Shown here: piece after piece, positions 7,260 through 18,599 of the stretch
How the letters are laid out: the number at the start of each line of letters is the position of its first letter
Numbering within the stretch: position 1 is the stretch's first letter
Assembly: GCF_024809855.1 (NCBI RefSeq)
Contig: NZ_JANUEM010000015.1
Span: 40,735-104,734 of the forward strand
From: Rheinheimera pacifica
GTDB taxonomy: Bacteria; Pseudomonadota; Gammaproteobacteria; Enterobacterales; Alteromonadaceae
Reading direction: 5' to 3'
DNA: 64,000 nt
The notes under the pieces: generated by a model
The model's database searches: none
Told to the model about the DNA's origin: nothing
Seen by the model: the letters and a program-made list of their open reading frames with translations, nothing else
Program-made: the position numbers and the translations under genes

Positions 7260-8936
7260 TTAATCCTGCTTCTGAGCAGCTTTAAATGCTTCGGCCATAG
7301 CGTTACCACCAAAGTCAGCTTCTTGTTGCTTGCTGTTGACAGTATCCATAGCTTCTTTTTCTTCAGCTTCAAATTTCGCTTTGATTGACAGGCTGATTAC
7401 GCGGTTCTTGCGGTCAACACCCATTAAACGAGCTTCAATTTCTTCGCCAACTTTCAGTACTGTAGTGGCATCTTCAATACGCTCACGCGCGATATCAGAT
7501 ACACGAACATAACCTTCTACTGCACCTTCTAACATTACAGTCGCGCCTTTAGCGTCAACGGCAGTTACTTCACCTTTAACGATAGCACCTTTTTTGTTGT
7601 CAGCAAGGTAGCCATTGAACGGGTCTTCGTCCAGTTGCTTGATACCTAAAGAGATACGCTCGCGCTCTGGGTCAACTTGTAACACAACTGCGTGTACTTC
7701 GTCGCCTTTCTTAAAGTCACGTACCGCTTCTTCGCCAGTAGCGTTCCAGCTGATGTCTGATAAGTGAACCAGACCGTCGATGCCGCCATCTAAACCGATG
7801 AAGATACCGAAGTCAGTGATTGACTTGATCTTACCGCTTACGCGATCACCCTTGTTGAAGCCCTTAGCGAACTCTTCCCATGGGTTAGCTTTACACTGTT
7901 TCAGGCCTAAAGAAATACGACGACGTTCTTCGTCAATTTCCAGAACCATAACTTCCACTGAATCACCTAAGTTAACCACTTTAGATGGGTGGATGTTTTT
8001 GTTAGTCCAGTCCATTTCTGAAACGTGTACTAAGCCTTCTACGCCTTCTTCGATTTCTACGAAGCAGCCGTAATCAGTCAGGTTAGTTACGCGGCCAGTG
8101 ATGCGGGCACCTTCTGGGTAACGTGATGCGATAGCGGCCCATGGATCTTCACCCATTTGCTTCAAGCCTAAAGATACACGTTGCTTCTCACGGTCGAATT
8201 TCAGTACTTTTACCGGAATTTCGTCGCCAACATTAACGATTTCGCTTGGGTGCTTAACGCGCTTCCATGCCATATCAGTGATATGCAGTAAGCCGTCTAC
8301 GCCACCTAAGTCTACGAATGCACCGTAGTCAGTCAGGTTCTTAACGATACCTTTAACTTCCATGCCTTCTTCCAGCGTTTCTAACAGCTGGTCACGTTCA
8401 TGGCTGCTTTCTGATTCAATAACGGCACGACGTGATACCACCACGTTGTTACGCTTCTGATCCAGTTTGATAACTTTGAACTCAAGTTCTTTGTTTTCCA
8501 GGTGCAGAGTGTCACGCACCGGACGTACGTCTACTAATGAACCAGGCAGGAATGCACGAATGCTATCAACTTCAACTGTGAAACCACCTTTAACTTTACC
8601 AGTGATCACACCGATAACAGTTTCTTTGTCTTCACAGGCTTTTTCCAGACGTACCCAGGCTTCGTGGCGTTTAGCTTTTTCACGAGACAGCTGAGTTTCA
8701 CCGAAACCATCTTCGATAGCGTCTAACGCTACATCGATGATGTCGCCAACGCTTACTTCGATTTCGCCGTTCAGAGATTTGAACTGCTCAACAGGGATTG
8801 CGGCTTCTGATTTCAGACCTGCGTCAACCATAACAACATCTTTCAGAACAGCAACAACTGTTCCTTTGATGATAGAGCCAAGGCGTGTTTCAGATTTGAA
8901 GCTTTCTTCAAGTAGTTGTGCAAAATTTTCAGTCAT
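7260..8936 (-). CDS. rpsA: 30S ribosomal protein S1
   Basis: A 558-residue RNA-binding protein that brings mRNA to the 30S subunit; E. coli S1 has 557. Six S1/OB-fold repeats are visible by their recurring DYGxFV...GLVH..D/E..W pattern; the first two are the divergent ribosome-binding repeats. The start [12 protein letters not shown] matches E. coli MTESFAQLFEES, so ATG 8936 is preferred to the GTG six bases upstream. There is no clear Shine-Dalgarno sequence, usual for rpsA, which is autoregulated through leader structure. cmk lies upstream, as in E. coli. Confidence 0.97.
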   Translation of the reverse strand: MTENFAQLLEESFKSETRLGSIIKGTVVAVLKDVVMVDAGLKSEAAIPVEQFKSLNGEIEVSVGDIIDVALDAIEDGFGETQLSREKAKRHEAWVRLEKACEDKETVIGVITGKVKGGFTVEVDSIRAFLPGSLVDVRPVRDTLHLENKELEFKVIKLDQKRNNVVVSRRAVIESESSHERDQLLETLEEGMEVKGIVKNLTDYGAFVDLGGVDGLLHITDMAWKRVKHPSEIVNVGDEIPVKVLKFDREKQRVSLGLKQMGEDPWAAIASRYPEGARITGRVTNLTDYGCFVEIEEGVEGLVHVSEMDWTNKNIHPSKVVNLGDSVEVMVLEIDEERRRISLGLKQCKANPWEEFAKGFNKGDRVSGKIKSITDFGIFIGLDGGIDGLVHLSDISWNATGEEAVRDFKKGDEVHAVVLQVDPERERISLGIKQLDEDPFNGYLADNKKGAIVKGEVTAVDAKGATVMLEGAVEGYVRVSDIARERIEDATTVLKVGEEIEARLMGVDRKNRVISLSIKAKFEAEEKEAMDTVNSKQQEADFGGNAMAEAFKAAQKQD

Positions 8937-9047
8937 AGTCACTTTTTTCAGTTAAGTGCTCCACGCCGCGTCTTGCGTTGTGGGGTTGCTAAATTTACCT
9001 GTTTAAATCCATTTAACAGGCTGTCCAAAATGTGGCTTTGGCCTGGT

Positions 9048-9737
9048 TCATACTAAGCCTGGTATTTTCATACCCGCGTAGTTCAGTACCTCTTCCAACA
9101 CTTGTTCAATAGTTTTATTGGTCGAATCCAGCATATAGGCATCGGCAGCCGGTTTTAGCGGCGCTGTAGCGCGGTTCATATCGCGCTCGTCTCTTGCCTG
9201 GATTTCGCTCAAAAGGTCGCCGATGTTAACATCAAAGCCCTTTTCTTTCAACTCTAAATAGCGCCGTCTGGCGCGCTCTTCCGGGGTAGCTGTTAAATAT
9301 ATTTTAACTGCAGCCTGTGGAAATACTACTGTACCCATATCGCGGCCGTCCGCCACTAAACCAGGTTCCTCAGCAAAGGCACGCTGCCGGCGTAGCAATG
9401 CTTCCCTTACCCGTGGCAATGAAGCAATTTTTGAGGCTAGATCAGCGACTTCTTGTGTACGTATAGTATGCGACACATTTTCGCCTTCGAGGGTTATACG
9501 GATATTACCGTGCTCATCACTGCTAAACTGCACATCCAGATGCGCAGCCAGCGGCTGTAAGGCTTCTTCATCGTCACACACAATCTGATGATGCATAGCT
9601 GCCAAAGCCAGCACGCGGTAAATAGCGCCACTGTCGAGTAATTGCCAGCCTAAACGCTGAGCCAGTAAACGGCAAATAGTGCCTTTGCCGGAACCGCCGG
9701 GGCCATCGATGGTAATTACTGCTGCAGAATGTGGCAT
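9048..9737 (-). CDS. cmk: Cytidylate kinase
   Basis: Phosphorylates CMP and dCMP with ATP. The P-loop GPGGSGKGT sits at residues 12-20, [11 protein letters not shown] at about 128-138 and the lid region REARARRR-like ([13 protein letters not shown]) near 155. 229 aa, standard length. Located between aroA and rpsA in the conserved serC-aroA-cmk-rpsA order. Confidence 0.96.
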   Translation of the reverse strand: MPHSAAVITIDGPGGSGKGTICRLLAQRLGWQLLDSGAIYRVLALAAMHHQIVCDDEEALQPLAAHLDVQFSSDEHGNIRITLEGENVSHTIRTQEVADLASKIASLPRVREALLRRQRAFAEEPGLVADGRDMGTVVFPQAAVKIYLTATPEERARRRYLELKEKGFDVNIGDLLSEIQARDERDMNRATAPLKPAADAYMLDSTNKTIEQVLEEVLNYAGMKIPGLV

Positions 9738-9838
9738 CCTACCCCCTTACAAACTACTGGTTAATCGGATTTGAAAACGGCGGTATTATACAGCTTTTTG
9801 CGACAAAATCTGTGTTTAATTGCGCTAAAGCGGAGGAA

Positions 9839-9866
9839 AGACGCGCAGTTAGAAGGCTACGCGTCT
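9839..9866 (-). terminator. Possible weak terminator after aroA
   Basis: AGACGCG and CGCGTCT can pair around a 14-base loop just after the aroA stop, followed leftward by TTTCC. The stem is short and the U-tract poor, so termination is uncertain. Confidence 0.3.
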
Positions 9867-9882
9867 GGATGTTTTTAGTTAT

Positions 9883-11163
9883 CTAACCAGCCAATTGAGC
9901 AAATAAATTGAAATAATTCGGGAAGGTTTTAGCGGTGCAATCCGGATCTTCTATAGTTACCGGTGTATCGCTCAGAGCAACCAGCGAAAAACACATCGCC
10001 ATACGGTGATCATTGTAGGTGGCAATGCTGGCATGCTTAAGTGTGGCTGGTGGTGTAACCTTAATATAATCGTGGCCTTCTTCTACCTCTGCACCCACTT
10101 TTCTAAGTTCAGTTGCCATCGCGGCCAGGCGATCTGTTTCTTTTACCCGCCAGTTATACACATTACGGATCACAGTTGGGCCCTTGGCAAATAATGCTGT
10201 TGTAGCAATGGTCATAGCAGCATCGGGTATGGCGTTATAATCGCGATCTATACCGTTTAATGTGTTACGCGTTACCTTGATATAATCATCACCCCACTCA
10301 ACATTGGCTCCCATTGCTTCCAGTGCGTCGGCAAAGTGAATATCACCCTGCACGGCGTGTTTACCAATGCCGGTCACTTTTATGCTGCCGCCTTTAATGG
10401 CCGCTGCTGCCAAAAAGTATGATGCTGATGACGCATCGCCCTCTATCAGCCACTGGCCGGGAGAGCGGTACACCTGCTTACCACTGATACTAAAACGCTT
10501 GTAGTCATGGTTTTGTACGCTAACGCCAAAACGCTGCATCAATGCCAGGGTAATATCAATGTAAGGTTTGGATACCAGCTCGCCGATGATGTCTATTTCA
10601 CTGTCACCATTTAACAGCGGTGCTACCATCAGCACTGCGGTTAAAAACTGACTGGAGATACTGCCGTCAATCTGCATTTTACCGCCAGATAAAGCTTTAC
10701 CTTTGATCTGCAGCGGTGGAAAGTCTGCATTGCCAAGATAGCGGATATCGGCCTGCCACTGATTAAGCGCCTCCACTAAATGACCTATTGGCCGTTCGTA
10801 CATACGTGGCTCGCCGGTAAGCGTGACATCTACATCCGATGCTGCCAGAGCTGCAGTTAGCGGCCGCATTGCTGTACCCGCGTTGCCAAGGAACATCGTT
10901 AGTGCATGCGGGTGCTTGAATAAACCGCCAATCCCCTCTACCGTGCATTCGGTGCGACAAGAAGACAGCGTATAGTTGATACCCAAGGCTGTTAAGGCAT
11001 TAAGCATATGCCTGATGTCATCACTATCGAGTAAATTAGTGATCTGTGTCGTGCCTTCTGCCAGTGCCGCCAGTAGTAATACCCGGTTCGAAATACTTTT
11101 TGAACCGGGCAAATGCACTTCGCCATTCATTTTGCTGATAGGGTTTAAGGTTAATGTTTTCAT
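9883..11163 (-). CDS. aroA: 3-phosphoshikimate 1-carboxyvinyltransferase (EPSP synthase)
   Basis: Joins shikimate-3-phosphate and PEP to EPSP, sixth step of the shikimate pathway. [10 protein letters not shown] (residues 19-28) and [10 protein letters not shown] (about 94-103, with Gly96-equivalent) identify a class I, E. coli-type enzyme; 426 aa versus 427. The ATG overlaps the serC stop by four bases (ATGA), so serC-aroA is translationally coupled as in enterics. Confidence 0.97.
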   Translation of the reverse strand: MKTLTLNPISKMNGEVHLPGSKSISNRVLLLAALAEGTTQITNLLDSDDIRHMLNALTALGINYTLSSCRTECTVEGIGGLFKHPHALTMFLGNAGTAMRPLTAALAASDVDVTLTGEPRMYERPIGHLVEALNQWQADIRYLGNADFPPLQIKGKALSGGKMQIDGSISSQFLTAVLMVAPLLNGDSEIDIIGELVSKPYIDITLALMQRFGVSVQNHDYKRFSISGKQVYRSPGQWLIEGDASSASYFLAAAAIKGGSIKVTGIGKHAVQGDIHFADALEAMGANVEWGDDYIKVTRNTLNGIDRDYNAIPDAAMTIATTALFAKGPTVIRNVYNWRVKETDRLAAMATELRKVGAEVEEGHDYIKVTPPATLKHASIATYNDHRMAMCFSLVALSDTPVTIEDPDCTAKTFPNYFNLFAQLAG

Positions 11164-12242
11164 CCGTGCACCCGCTCAAATTCCTGCATAAAGCTCACTA
11201 ACGTTTGCACACCTTCCAGTGGCATTGCGTTATAGATACTGGCGCGCATACCGCCAACCATACGGTGGCCTTTTAACGCCAACAGGCCATGAGTTTCTGC
11301 CTGATCGACAAACATATCGTTTAAACGCTCATCGCTTAAGAAAAACGGTACGTTCATCCACGACCGGTATGCCGGATCGACGTCATTGCTGTAAAAATCA
11401 CTTTTATCAATATAATCATATAATAAGCTGGCCTTAACCTGGTTACGCGTAGCCATTGCGGTAACGCCACCTTGCTGTTTTAACCATTTAAACACTAACG
11501 CTGCCAGATACCAGGCAAAGGTAGGCGGAGTGTTAAACATACTGTCGTTCTCTGCCGCTAAACGGTAATCCAGTACCGATGGAATAACAGCGTCTTTAGC
11601 GGGTAACAAGTCGTCACGTACTATGGCCAGCGTTAAACCTGACGGGCCGATATTTTTCTGCGCACCGGCATAAATTACGCCGTAACGGCTAACGTCAATT
11701 GGTCTGGATAAAATAGTAGAAGATAAATCAGCAACGATGGGGCTGTCGGTTTGCGGTAATGCGGTAAATTCGACACCATCTACGGTTTCATTCGGGCAAC
11801 AATGCACATAGGCAGCACCTTTGGTTAACTGCCAGTTATCCGGTGCCGTAACAGTACGAATACCATTAGCCGTTTTTTGCCGGATATCCTGTACATTAAT
11901 ACCACCGTATTTTACCGCTTCTTCTACCGCTGATTTGGACCAGGCACCGGAGACAATATAATCTGCACATAAACCCGGCTTTAACAGATTTAAAGGCACA
12001 GCGGAAAACTGGCCGCGGCCGCCGCCGTGCATAAACAACACTTTATAATTTGGCGGAATACTGAGCAAATCGCGTAAATCCTGTTCCGCTTCTGCGGCCA
12101 GGCGGATAAAAGGTTTGCTGCGGTGGCTCATTTCCATTACGGAACAGCCATGTTGTTGCCAGTTAATAAATTCCTGTTGTGCCTGCTGCATTACTTCTAC
12201 CGGCAACATTGCCGGGCCGGCACAAAAATTAAAGGTTGTCAT
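11160..12242 (-). CDS. serC: Phosphoserine aminotransferase
   Basis: A PLP enzyme making phosphoserine from 3-phosphohydroxypyruvate, and the parallel 4-phosphohydroxythreonine for pyridoxal synthesis. Starts [13 protein letters not shown], typical of SerC; the PLP lysine is in [12 protein letters not shown] (about residue 196) and the HGGGRGQF loop lies near 75. 360 aa. Coupled to aroA by a 4-base overlap. Confidence 0.96.
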   Translation of the reverse strand: MTTFNFCAGPAMLPVEVMQQAQQEFINWQQHGCSVMEMSHRSKPFIRLAAEAEQDLRDLLSIPPNYKVLFMHGGGRGQFSAVPLNLLKPGLCADYIVSGAWSKSAVEEAVKYGGINVQDIRQKTANGIRTVTAPDNWQLTKGAAYVHCCPNETVDGVEFTALPQTDSPIVADLSSTILSRPIDVSRYGVIYAGAQKNIGPSGLTLAIVRDDLLPAKDAVIPSVLDYRLAAENDSMFNTPPTFAWYLAALVFKWLKQQGGVTAMATRNQVKASLLYDYIDKSDFYSNDVDPAYRSWMNVPFFLSDERLNDMFVDQAETHGLLALKGHRMVGGMRASIYNAMPLEGVQTLVSFMQEFERVHG

Positions 12243-12351
12243 TTTTACTGCTTACTCCTGATTTAGCGCGTCTATTCAACTGGCCTGGTCGTATTTACTG
12301 CTGCCGGCTTAATACCGATCTTGTTGTTTTAATTTTGCTCCAGCTAAAAGC

Positions 12352-12377
12352 AAAACGAGCGCATAAGCGCCCGTTTT
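12352..12377 (-). terminator. gyrA rho-independent terminator
   Basis: AAAACGGGCGC-TTAT-GCGCTCGTTTT read leftward gives an 11-pair stem with one G-U, followed by GCTTTTAG. It starts ten bases past the gyrA stop and separates gyrA from serC. Confidence 0.8.
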
Positions 12378-12386
12378 ATCTGGGGG

Positions 12387-15005
12387 TTACTCTTCTCCAT
12401 CCTGCGCTAACTGGGTATCCGTCAACACAGTATTGGCAGCTTTTTCTGCCTCGGCAGCGGCTAACTCTTCCGCATCCTGAATTTCGTCTACTTTGGCTAC
12501 ACCAACTACTTTTTCATTTTCGGCGGTGCGGATCAGGATCACGCCCTGCGTATTACGACCGACTTCAGATACTTCATTAACACGGGTACGTACCAGAGTG
12601 CCCTTGTTGGAAATCATCATAATTTCATCCAACTCGTTCACCTGTACCGCTCCTACCACCAAGCCATTACGCTCAGATACCTTAATGGATACCACACCCT
12701 GAGTGGCACGGCTCTTCGCCGGATATTCAGTTAACGCAGTACGTTTACCGTAGCCGTTTTCTGTAACCGTAAGAATCGGGCCTTCACCATTTGGAATAAT
12801 TAACGATACGACAGATCCACCTTCACGCAGTTTAATACCGCGTACACCGGTAGCCGTACGGCCCATGCCCCGCACCTGATCTTCGGCAAAGCGCACGACT
12901 TTACCATCATCAGAAAACAGCATAATTTCGCTGTTGCCATCGGTAATGCCTACGCCAATTAAGCGGTCACCGTCATTCAGGTTAACGGCAATAATACCGT
13001 TAGAACGCGGCCGCGAGTATTCCACCAACGAGGTTTTCTTCACAGTACCATTGGCAGTAGCCATAAACACATACTTGTCGGCTTCGTACTCACGTACCGG
13101 CAGAATAGCGTTAATACGCTCGCCTTCTTCCAGCGGCAGTAAGTTTACAATTGGCTTACCACGGGCAGTTCTGCTGGCCAGTGGTAATTGATACACCTTC
13201 ATCCAGTACAAACGGCCACGGTTAGAGAAACACAAAATAGTGTCGTGGGTGCTGGCAACTAAGAGCTTATCAACGAAGTCTTCATCTTTTACGGTAGTGG
13301 CAGCTTTACCTTTACCACCGCGGCGCTGCGCTTCGTAATCAGACAATGGCTGATACTTGGCATAGCCAAGATGCGACAAGGTCACAACAACGTCTTCCTC
13401 GGTGATCAAGTCTTCCATATTGATGTCCAGCATATTGTCCTGGATATCAGTGCGGCGTTTATCAGCATATTGTGCTTTAACCGCTTCGAGCTCTTCGCAG
13501 ATCACTTCCATTAAGCGCTCAGGGCTGGCCAGGATATGCAGCAACTCGGCAATCAGCTCTAATAGTTGCTTGTACTCATCGAGGATTTTTTCGTGCTCAA
13601 GCCCGGTCAGTTTGTGTAAACGCAGATCCAAAATAGCCTGCGCCTGTTGCTCGGTCAGGAAGTACAAGCCATCACGAATACCGAAGTGCTCTTCTAACCA
13701 CTCCGGACGCGCCGCATCTTGACCGGCACGCTCTAACATGGCACTAACACCGCCTAACTGCCAGCCACGGTCAACTAAACGTAACTTGGCTTCAGATGGG
13801 CTGGGCGAGGTTTTAATCAGCTCTATAATATCGTCGATATTAGCCAGTGCTATGGCTAAACCTTCAAGAATATGCGCACGGTCACGGGCTTTACGCAGAT
13901 CGTACACGGTACGACGGGTAACCACTTCACGGCGGTGCAGCACGAAGCACTTGAGCATTTCAATTAAGCTCAGCAGCTTAGGCTGGCCCTGATCCAAAGC
14001 AACCATATTAATACCAAACACAGTTTGCATTTGGGTGTTGGTGTACAGCTGGTTTAACATTACGTCGGTAGACTCACCGCGTTTAAGCTCAATAACGATA
14101 CGCATACCGTCTTTGTCAGACTCATCGCGTAGCGCTGAAATACCCTCAATACGCTTTTCTTTTACCAGCTCAGCTATTTTTTCAATTAAACGGGCTTTGT
14201 TCACCTGGTATGGAATTTCGTTGACGATAATGGCTTCACGGCCGGTTTTCTCGTCTGTTTCTACCACGGTTTTAGCGCGGATATACACCTTGCCGCGGCC
14301 GGTGCGGTAGGCTTCTTCAATACCTTTGCGGCCGTTAATAATAGCTGCAGTCGGGAAATCCGGTCCCGGGATATATTGCATTAATTCGTGCAGTTCGATA
14401 TCCGGGTTAGCAATTAAGGCTAAGCAGCCGTCGATAACTTCGGTTAAGTTATGCGGCGGAATATTAGTAGCCATGCCCACAGCGATACCGCTGGAGCCGT
14501 TAATCAGTAAGTTCGGTAATTTGGTCGGCATTACCGCCGGAATTTGCTCAGTGCCGTCGTAGTTAGGGACAAAATCGACGGTTTCTTTGTCTAAATCGGC
14601 CAGCAGCTCGTGTGCAATACGCGCCATACGCACTTCGGTATAACGCATTGCTGCCGCCGAGTCGCCATCGATAGAGCCGAAGTTACCCTGGCCGTCTACC
14701 AGCATGTAGCGTAGTGAAAATGGCTGCGCCATCCGTACTATAGTGTCATATACAGCACTATCGCCGTGCGGGTGGTATTTACCGATAACGTCACCTACCA
14801 CACGGGCAGATTTTTTATAGGCTTTGTTCCAGTCATTGCCCAGTTCCTTCATCGCGAACAGCACGCGGCGGTGTACCGGCTTTAAACCATCCCTTACGTC
14901 CGGTAAGGCGCGGCCAACAATGACGCTCATTGCGTAATCGAGGTACGAATTCTTTAATTCGTCTTCGATATTTATAGGAACTATTTCTCTGGCCAGATCT
15001 GTCAT
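12387..15005 (-). CDS. gyrA: DNA gyrase subunit A
   Basis: The breakage-reunion subunit of gyrase (872 aa), which introduces negative supercoils with GyrB. Catalytic Tyr122 is in AAAMRYTE. The quinolone-resistance region keeps Ser83 and Asp87 ([10 protein letters not shown]), i.e. the wild-type residues. The GyrA box appears as QRRGGKGK near residue 560 and the C-terminal six-blade DNA-wrapping domain follows, ending in an acidic tail. Divergent from ubiG, as in E. coli. Confidence 0.98.
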   Translation of the reverse strand: MTDLAREIVPINIEDELKNSYLDYAMSVIVGRALPDVRDGLKPVHRRVLFAMKELGNDWNKAYKKSARVVGDVIGKYHPHGDSAVYDTIVRMAQPFSLRYMLVDGQGNFGSIDGDSAAAMRYTEVRMARIAHELLADLDKETVDFVPNYDGTEQIPAVMPTKLPNLLINGSSGIAVGMATNIPPHNLTEVIDGCLALIANPDIELHELMQYIPGPDFPTAAIINGRKGIEEAYRTGRGKVYIRAKTVVETDEKTGREAIIVNEIPYQVNKARLIEKIAELVKEKRIEGISALRDESDKDGMRIVIELKRGESTDVMLNQLYTNTQMQTVFGINMVALDQGQPKLLSLIEMLKCFVLHRREVVTRRTVYDLRKARDRAHILEGLAIALANIDDIIELIKTSPSPSEAKLRLVDRGWQLGGVSAMLERAGQDAARPEWLEEHFGIRDGLYFLTEQQAQAILDLRLHKLTGLEHEKILDEYKQLLELIAELLHILASPERLMEVICEELEAVKAQYADKRRTDIQDNMLDINMEDLITEEDVVVTLSHLGYAKYQPLSDYEAQRRGGKGKAATTVKDEDFVDKLLVASTHDTILCFSNRGRLYWMKVYQLPLASRTARGKPIVNLLPLEEGERINAILPVREYEADKYVFMATANGTVKKTSLVEYSRPRSNGIIAVNLNDGDRLIGVGITDGNSEIMLFSDDGKVVRFAEDQVRGMGRTATGVRGIKLREGGSVVSLIIPNGEGPILTVTENGYGKRTALTEYPAKSRATQGVVSIKVSERNGLVVGAVQVNELDEIMMISNKGTLVRTRVNEVSEVGRNTQGVILIRTAENEKVVGVAKVDEIQDAEELAAAEAEKAANTVLTDTQLAQDGEE

Positions 15006-15192
15006 AAAACGCTAATTTCCCTTAAATCAGATAGATAACTCGCTTTTTTCGATGTTATAAAGCGCGAGACAACGCAGGATTCTAACACAGAAAATCCCGC
15101 TTGCCATGCCCCAAATGCAAGGCAAAGCAAGCTTTGGCATTGCTCAAATGGATCAAGGCTTTATAATGCGCAAAAACTAACGAGCATCAGGT

Positions 15193-15903
15193 ATGACTGC
15201 AAATATGAATGTTGATCCGGGCGAAATCGCCAAATTTAACGATATTGCCTCGCGCTGGTGGGATCCATCGGGTGAATTCAAACCTTTGCATTTACTTAAC
15301 CCGGTACGGTTAAGCTATATCAGCGACGAGCTTCAGGGCTTGTTTGGTAAAACGGTTATTGATATCGGTTGTGGCGGCGGTATCCTGGCTGAAAGCATGG
15401 CGCGTTGCGGTGCCGTAGTAACCGGGCTGGATATGGCCAATGACTCCCTTAACGTAGCACGGCTGCATGCGCTGGAAGCCGGTGTTGAAGTAAACTACCA
15501 GCAAGATACTGCCGAGCAGTATGCTAAAAACCATGCAGCGCAGTTTGATGTGGTGACATGCATGGAGATGCTGGAGCATGTGCCACAGCCAATGTCGGTT
15601 ATTCAGGCCTGTGCTGATCTGGCCAAACCGGGTGCGACACTGTTTTTCTCTACGCTGAACAAAACCTGGAAAGCCTATTTGCTGGCTATTATTGGCGCAG
15701 AGCAGCTGTTAAAACTGGTACCCAAAGGTACGCATGAGTTTAGTAAATTTATCCGCCCTTCAGAGCTGATGCGCTTTATCGAACAAGCCGGGCTTGAAGT
15801 AACAGATGCAACCGGACTGCACTTTAACCCGATTAATGAAAGCTTTAAAACCGGCCCCGGCGTAGACGTAAACTATATCGTCGTTGCCCGTAAGCCAGCC
15901 TGA
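15193..15903 (+). CDS. ubiG: Ubiquinone biosynthesis O-methyltransferase
   Basis: A SAM-dependent methyltransferase performing both O-methylations of ubiquinone synthesis. The SAM motif [13 protein letters not shown] lies at about residues 55-67, and [11 protein letters not shown] at 118-128. It begins [18 protein letters not shown], highly typical. 236 aa. Divergent from gyrA across a 187-base spacer. Confidence 0.97.
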   Translation: MTANMNVDPGEIAKFNDIASRWWDPSGEFKPLHLLNPVRLSYISDELQGLFGKTVIDIGCGGGILAESMARCGAVVTGLDMANDSLNVARLHALEAGVEVNYQQDTAEQYAKNHAAQFDVVTCMEMLEHVPQPMSVIQACADLAKPGATLFFSTLNKTWKAYLLAIIGAEQLLKLVPKGTHEFSKFIRPSELMRFIEQAGLEVTDATGLHFNPINESFKTGPGVDVNYIVVARKPA

Positions 15904-15924
15904 AACCTCAGGCTGGTTATTTTT
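15895..15924 (+). terminator. ubiG terminator overlapping the stop codon
   Basis: CCAGCCTGA-AACC-TCAGGCTGG is a perfect nine-pair stem followed by TTATTTTT. The TGA stop of ubiG is inside the left arm. Confidence 0.88.
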
Positions 15925-16108
15925 CCGGCGTCTAAATAGCTGCTGGCTATAAAAAAAATATTGATAGAATAAATAAATTTAACCAGAGAAAAAGCTTGCG
16001 TTGTTCCGGTATATCTTTGCACACTGCTAAGGCGGTTAGCAGCTACTAACCCCAAACTTAACGGCGCTATTTTTCCTCAGTGTCAAGCCTTGCAAAAAGT
16101 CAAAATAC

Positions 16109-16124
16109 ACACTATCTTGTGATC
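16109..16124 (+). promoter_or_regulatory. Probable NrdR box 1
   Basis: ACACTATCTTGTGATC matches the left half of the NrdR consensus ACACwATATwTwGTGT fully and the right half partly. It lies about 120 bases before nrdA, 29 bases from a second copy. Confidence 0.5.
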
Positions 16125-16137
16125 ACTTTCAAAAAAG

Positions 16138-16153
16138 CACCTATATGTTGTGT
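16138..16153 (+). promoter_or_regulatory. Probable NrdR box 2
   Basis: CACCTATATGTTGTGT agrees with the NrdR consensus at 12 of 16 positions, including the ATAT core and GTGT end. Paired boxes roughly three helical turns apart are the normal arrangement for NrdR repression of class Ia reductase operons. Confidence 0.55.
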
Positions 16154-16243
16154 AATTAAGCAACAATGGCTGCTGGTAAAATAGCCGTGCGCTACATGGC
16201 TGACTATAACCATTAATTACAACTGAAATGGAAAGCTGCAGCA

Positions 16244-18529
16244 ATGACTCAATCTCTTTTCGTCACTAAACGTGATGGCCGCCGTGAAGCCTTAGATCTG
16301 GATAAAATTCACCGCGTTATTACCTGGGCCGCCGAAGGTTTGTCGAATGTCTCGGTATCTCAGGTTGAGCTAAAGTCTCATATTCAGTTTTACGATGGTA
16401 TTAAATCTGAAGACATCCACGAAACTATTATTAAGGCCGCAGCAGATCTGATCTCAAAAGACAGCCCTGATTACCAGTATCTTGCTGCACGCCTGGCAGT
16501 GTTTCATTTACGGAAAAAGGCTTACGGCCAGTTTGAGCCGCCACACCTGTACGATCAGGTCGTCAAAATGGTGGAAGCCAAACGGTATGATCAGCATATT
16601 CTGGCAGATTACAGCCGTGATGAGCTGGAGCAAATGAACAGCTTTATCGACCACAGCCGTGACTTAAACTTCAGCTATGCTGCGGTCAAGCAACTGGAAG
16701 GTAAGTACCTGGTGCAAAACCGGGTAAGCGGTGAAATATACGAGAGCGCGCAGTTCCTTTATATGCTGGTTGCTGCCTGCCTGTTTGCAACGTACCCTAA
16801 ATCGACCCGTTTAAGCTATGTGCGCCGTTTCTATGACGCTTGCTCTTTGTTCAAATTATCACTGCCAACCCCGATTATGTCTGGTGTGCGTACCCCTACC
16901 CGTCAGTTTAGCTCTTGTGTACTGATCGAGTGCGGTGACAGCCTGGATTCAATTAATGCAACCTCCAGCGCCATTGTTAAATATGTTAGCCAGCGCGCTG
17001 GTATTGGTATTAATGCCGGCCGTATTCGTGCACTGGGCAGTCCAATCCGTAATGGCGAAGCCTTTCATACCGGCTGTATTCCATTTTACAAACATTTTCA
17101 GACTGCTGTTAAAAGCTGTTCGCAAGGCGGTGTCCGTGGCGGCGCAGCTACGTTATTCTACCCGTTGTGGCACTTAGAAGTGGAATCTTTGCTGGTGCTG
17201 AAAAACAACCGCGGTGTAGAAGAAAACCGCGTACGGCATCTGGATTACGGCGTGCAGTTTAACCGCCTGATGTACACCCGCCTGATTAAAGATGATTACA
17301 TCACATTATTCAGCCCGTCTGATGTACCCGGCTTATACGATGCCTTTTTTGAAGATCAGGAAAAGTTTGAAGAGTTGTACGTTAAGTACGAAGCCGATAC
17401 GTCTATCCGGAAAAAGCGCTTAAAGGCACTGGAATTGTTTACGCTGTTTATGCAGGAGCGCGCCAGTACCGGCCGTATCTATCTGCAAAACGTTGACCAT
17501 TGCAATACCCACAGCCCGTTTAATCCGAAACTGGCGCCGGTGCGCCAGAGCAATTTGTGTCTGGAAATTGCCCTGCCAACCAAACCTTTGAATGATGTGA
17601 ATGATCCGGAAGGCGAAATAGCCCTGTGTACGCTATCAGCGTTTAACTTAGGTGCTATTGAAAACCTGAGCGAACTTGAAGAACTGGCAGAGCTGGCTGT
17701 GCGCTCATTGGATAGCTTGCTGGATTATCAGGACTACCCTATTCCGGCAGCATTTCATGCGTCTATCAGCCGCCGCACTTTAGGTGTGGGTGTCATTAAT
17801 TACGCTTATTATCTGGCGAAAAATGGCGTTAAATACTCAGATGGTTCAGCCAATGGTTTAACGCACCGTACTTTTGAAGCTATTCAGTACTATCTGCTCA
17901 AAGCGTCGAATAAGCTGGCACAGGAGTTTGGCGCCTGCCCTAAATTTAATGAAACCACTTATGCTCAGGGCATACTGCCAATTGATAGCTATAAGAAAGA
18001 TCTTGATAAAGTCTGCAACGAGCCACTACTGCTGGATTGGGAACAGCTGCGTAAAGACATTCTGAATCATGGTTTGCGTAACTCCACGCTGTCGGCATTA
18101 ATGCCGTCAGAAACTTCGTCACAAATTTCCAATGCTACTAACGGCATTGAACCACCACGCGGCCATATCAGCGTAAAAGCCAGTAAGGACGGTATTTTAA
18201 AGCAGGTAGTGCCGGAATATGAGCGTCTGAAAAACCAGTATGAGCTGTTGTGGGATATTCCGAACAACACCGGTTATATCTCGCTGGTGGCAATTATGCA
18301 GAAATTTATCGACCAGACCATTTCTGCTAACACTAACTATGACCCGAATAAGTTTGACGGCGGCAAAGTACCAATGAAGCTGTTACTGCAAGACTTACTG
18401 TCGGCGTATAAGCTGGGTGTAAAAACCATGTACTACCACAACACCCGTGACGGCGCATCTGATATGCAGGAAGATATTAAACCCCAAGTAGAAGATGATG
18501 GCTGCGCAGGCGGCGCCTGTAAAATTTAA
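16244..18529 (+). CDS. nrdA: Ribonucleoside-diphosphate reductase subunit alpha, class Ia
   Basis: The catalytic large subunit (761 aa, the E. coli length) that reduces NDPs to dNDPs. An N-terminal ATP-cone (about 4-95) supplies allosteric control by ATP/dATP. Active-site cysteines are visible in RQFSSCVLIE (about 225) and QSNLCLEIALP (about 439-449); the C-terminal redox pair is in CAGGACKI. First gene of nrdA-nrdB-yfaE. Confidence 0.98.
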   Translation: MTQSLFVTKRDGRREALDLDKIHRVITWAAEGLSNVSVSQVELKSHIQFYDGIKSEDIHETIIKAAADLISKDSPDYQYLAARLAVFHLRKKAYGQFEPPHLYDQVVKMVEAKRYDQHILADYSRDELEQMNSFIDHSRDLNFSYAAVKQLEGKYLVQNRVSGEIYESAQFLYMLVAACLFATYPKSTRLSYVRRFYDACSLFKLSLPTPIMSGVRTPTRQFSSCVLIECGDSLDSINATSSAIVKYVSQRAGIGINAGRIRALGSPIRNGEAFHTGCIPFYKHFQTAVKSCSQGGVRGGAATLFYPLWHLEVESLLVLKNNRGVEENRVRHLDYGVQFNRLMYTRLIKDDYITLFSPSDVPGLYDAFFEDQEKFEELYVKYEADTSIRKKRLKALELFTLFMQERASTGRIYLQNVDHCNTHSPFNPKLAPVRQSNLCLEIALPTKPLNDVNDPEGEIALCTLSAFNLGAIENLSELEELAELAVRSLDSLLDYQDYPIPAAFHASISRRTLGVGVINYAYYLAKNGVKYSDGSANGLTHRTFEAIQYYLLKASNKLAQEFGACPKFNETTYAQGILPIDSYKKDLDKVCNEPLLLDWEQLRKDILNHGLRNSTLSALMPSETSSQISNATNGIEPPRGHISVKASKDGILKQVVPEYERLKNQYELLWDIPNNTGYISLVAIMQKFIDQTISANTNYDPNKFDGGKVPMKLLLQDLLSAYKLGVKTMYYHNTRDGASDMQEDIKPQVEDDGCAGGACKI

Positions 18530-18540
18530 TTCCGGACTAA

Positions 18541-18562
18541 ACGGGCTACTTCGGTAGCCCGT
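18541..18562 (+). terminator. UUCG-capped hairpin between nrdA and nrdB
   Basis: ACGGGCTAC-TTCG-GTAGCCCGT is a perfect nine-pair stem with an extra-stable UUCG loop, but only a weak ACTTTGTAAT tail follows. It is more likely a partial terminator or an mRNA-end stabiliser adjusting the NrdA:NrdB ratio than a full stop. Confidence 0.6.
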
Positions 18563-18599
18563 ACTTTGTAATGACACCCTATTAGGACGATAAGTGGCA

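Larger units (their letters stand above)
15904..16243. other. 340-base spacer between ubiG and nrdA
   Basis: Holds the ubiG terminator at its left end and the nrdA control region at its right end, including two probable NrdR boxes. The middle, about 15930-16080, is AT-rich and shows no gene or structure that I can support. Confidence 0.6.

Noticed and set aside
12934..13191. Several small rightward frames opposite gyrA
   Set aside because: All are shadows of a complete, conserved gyrA; none has independent support.
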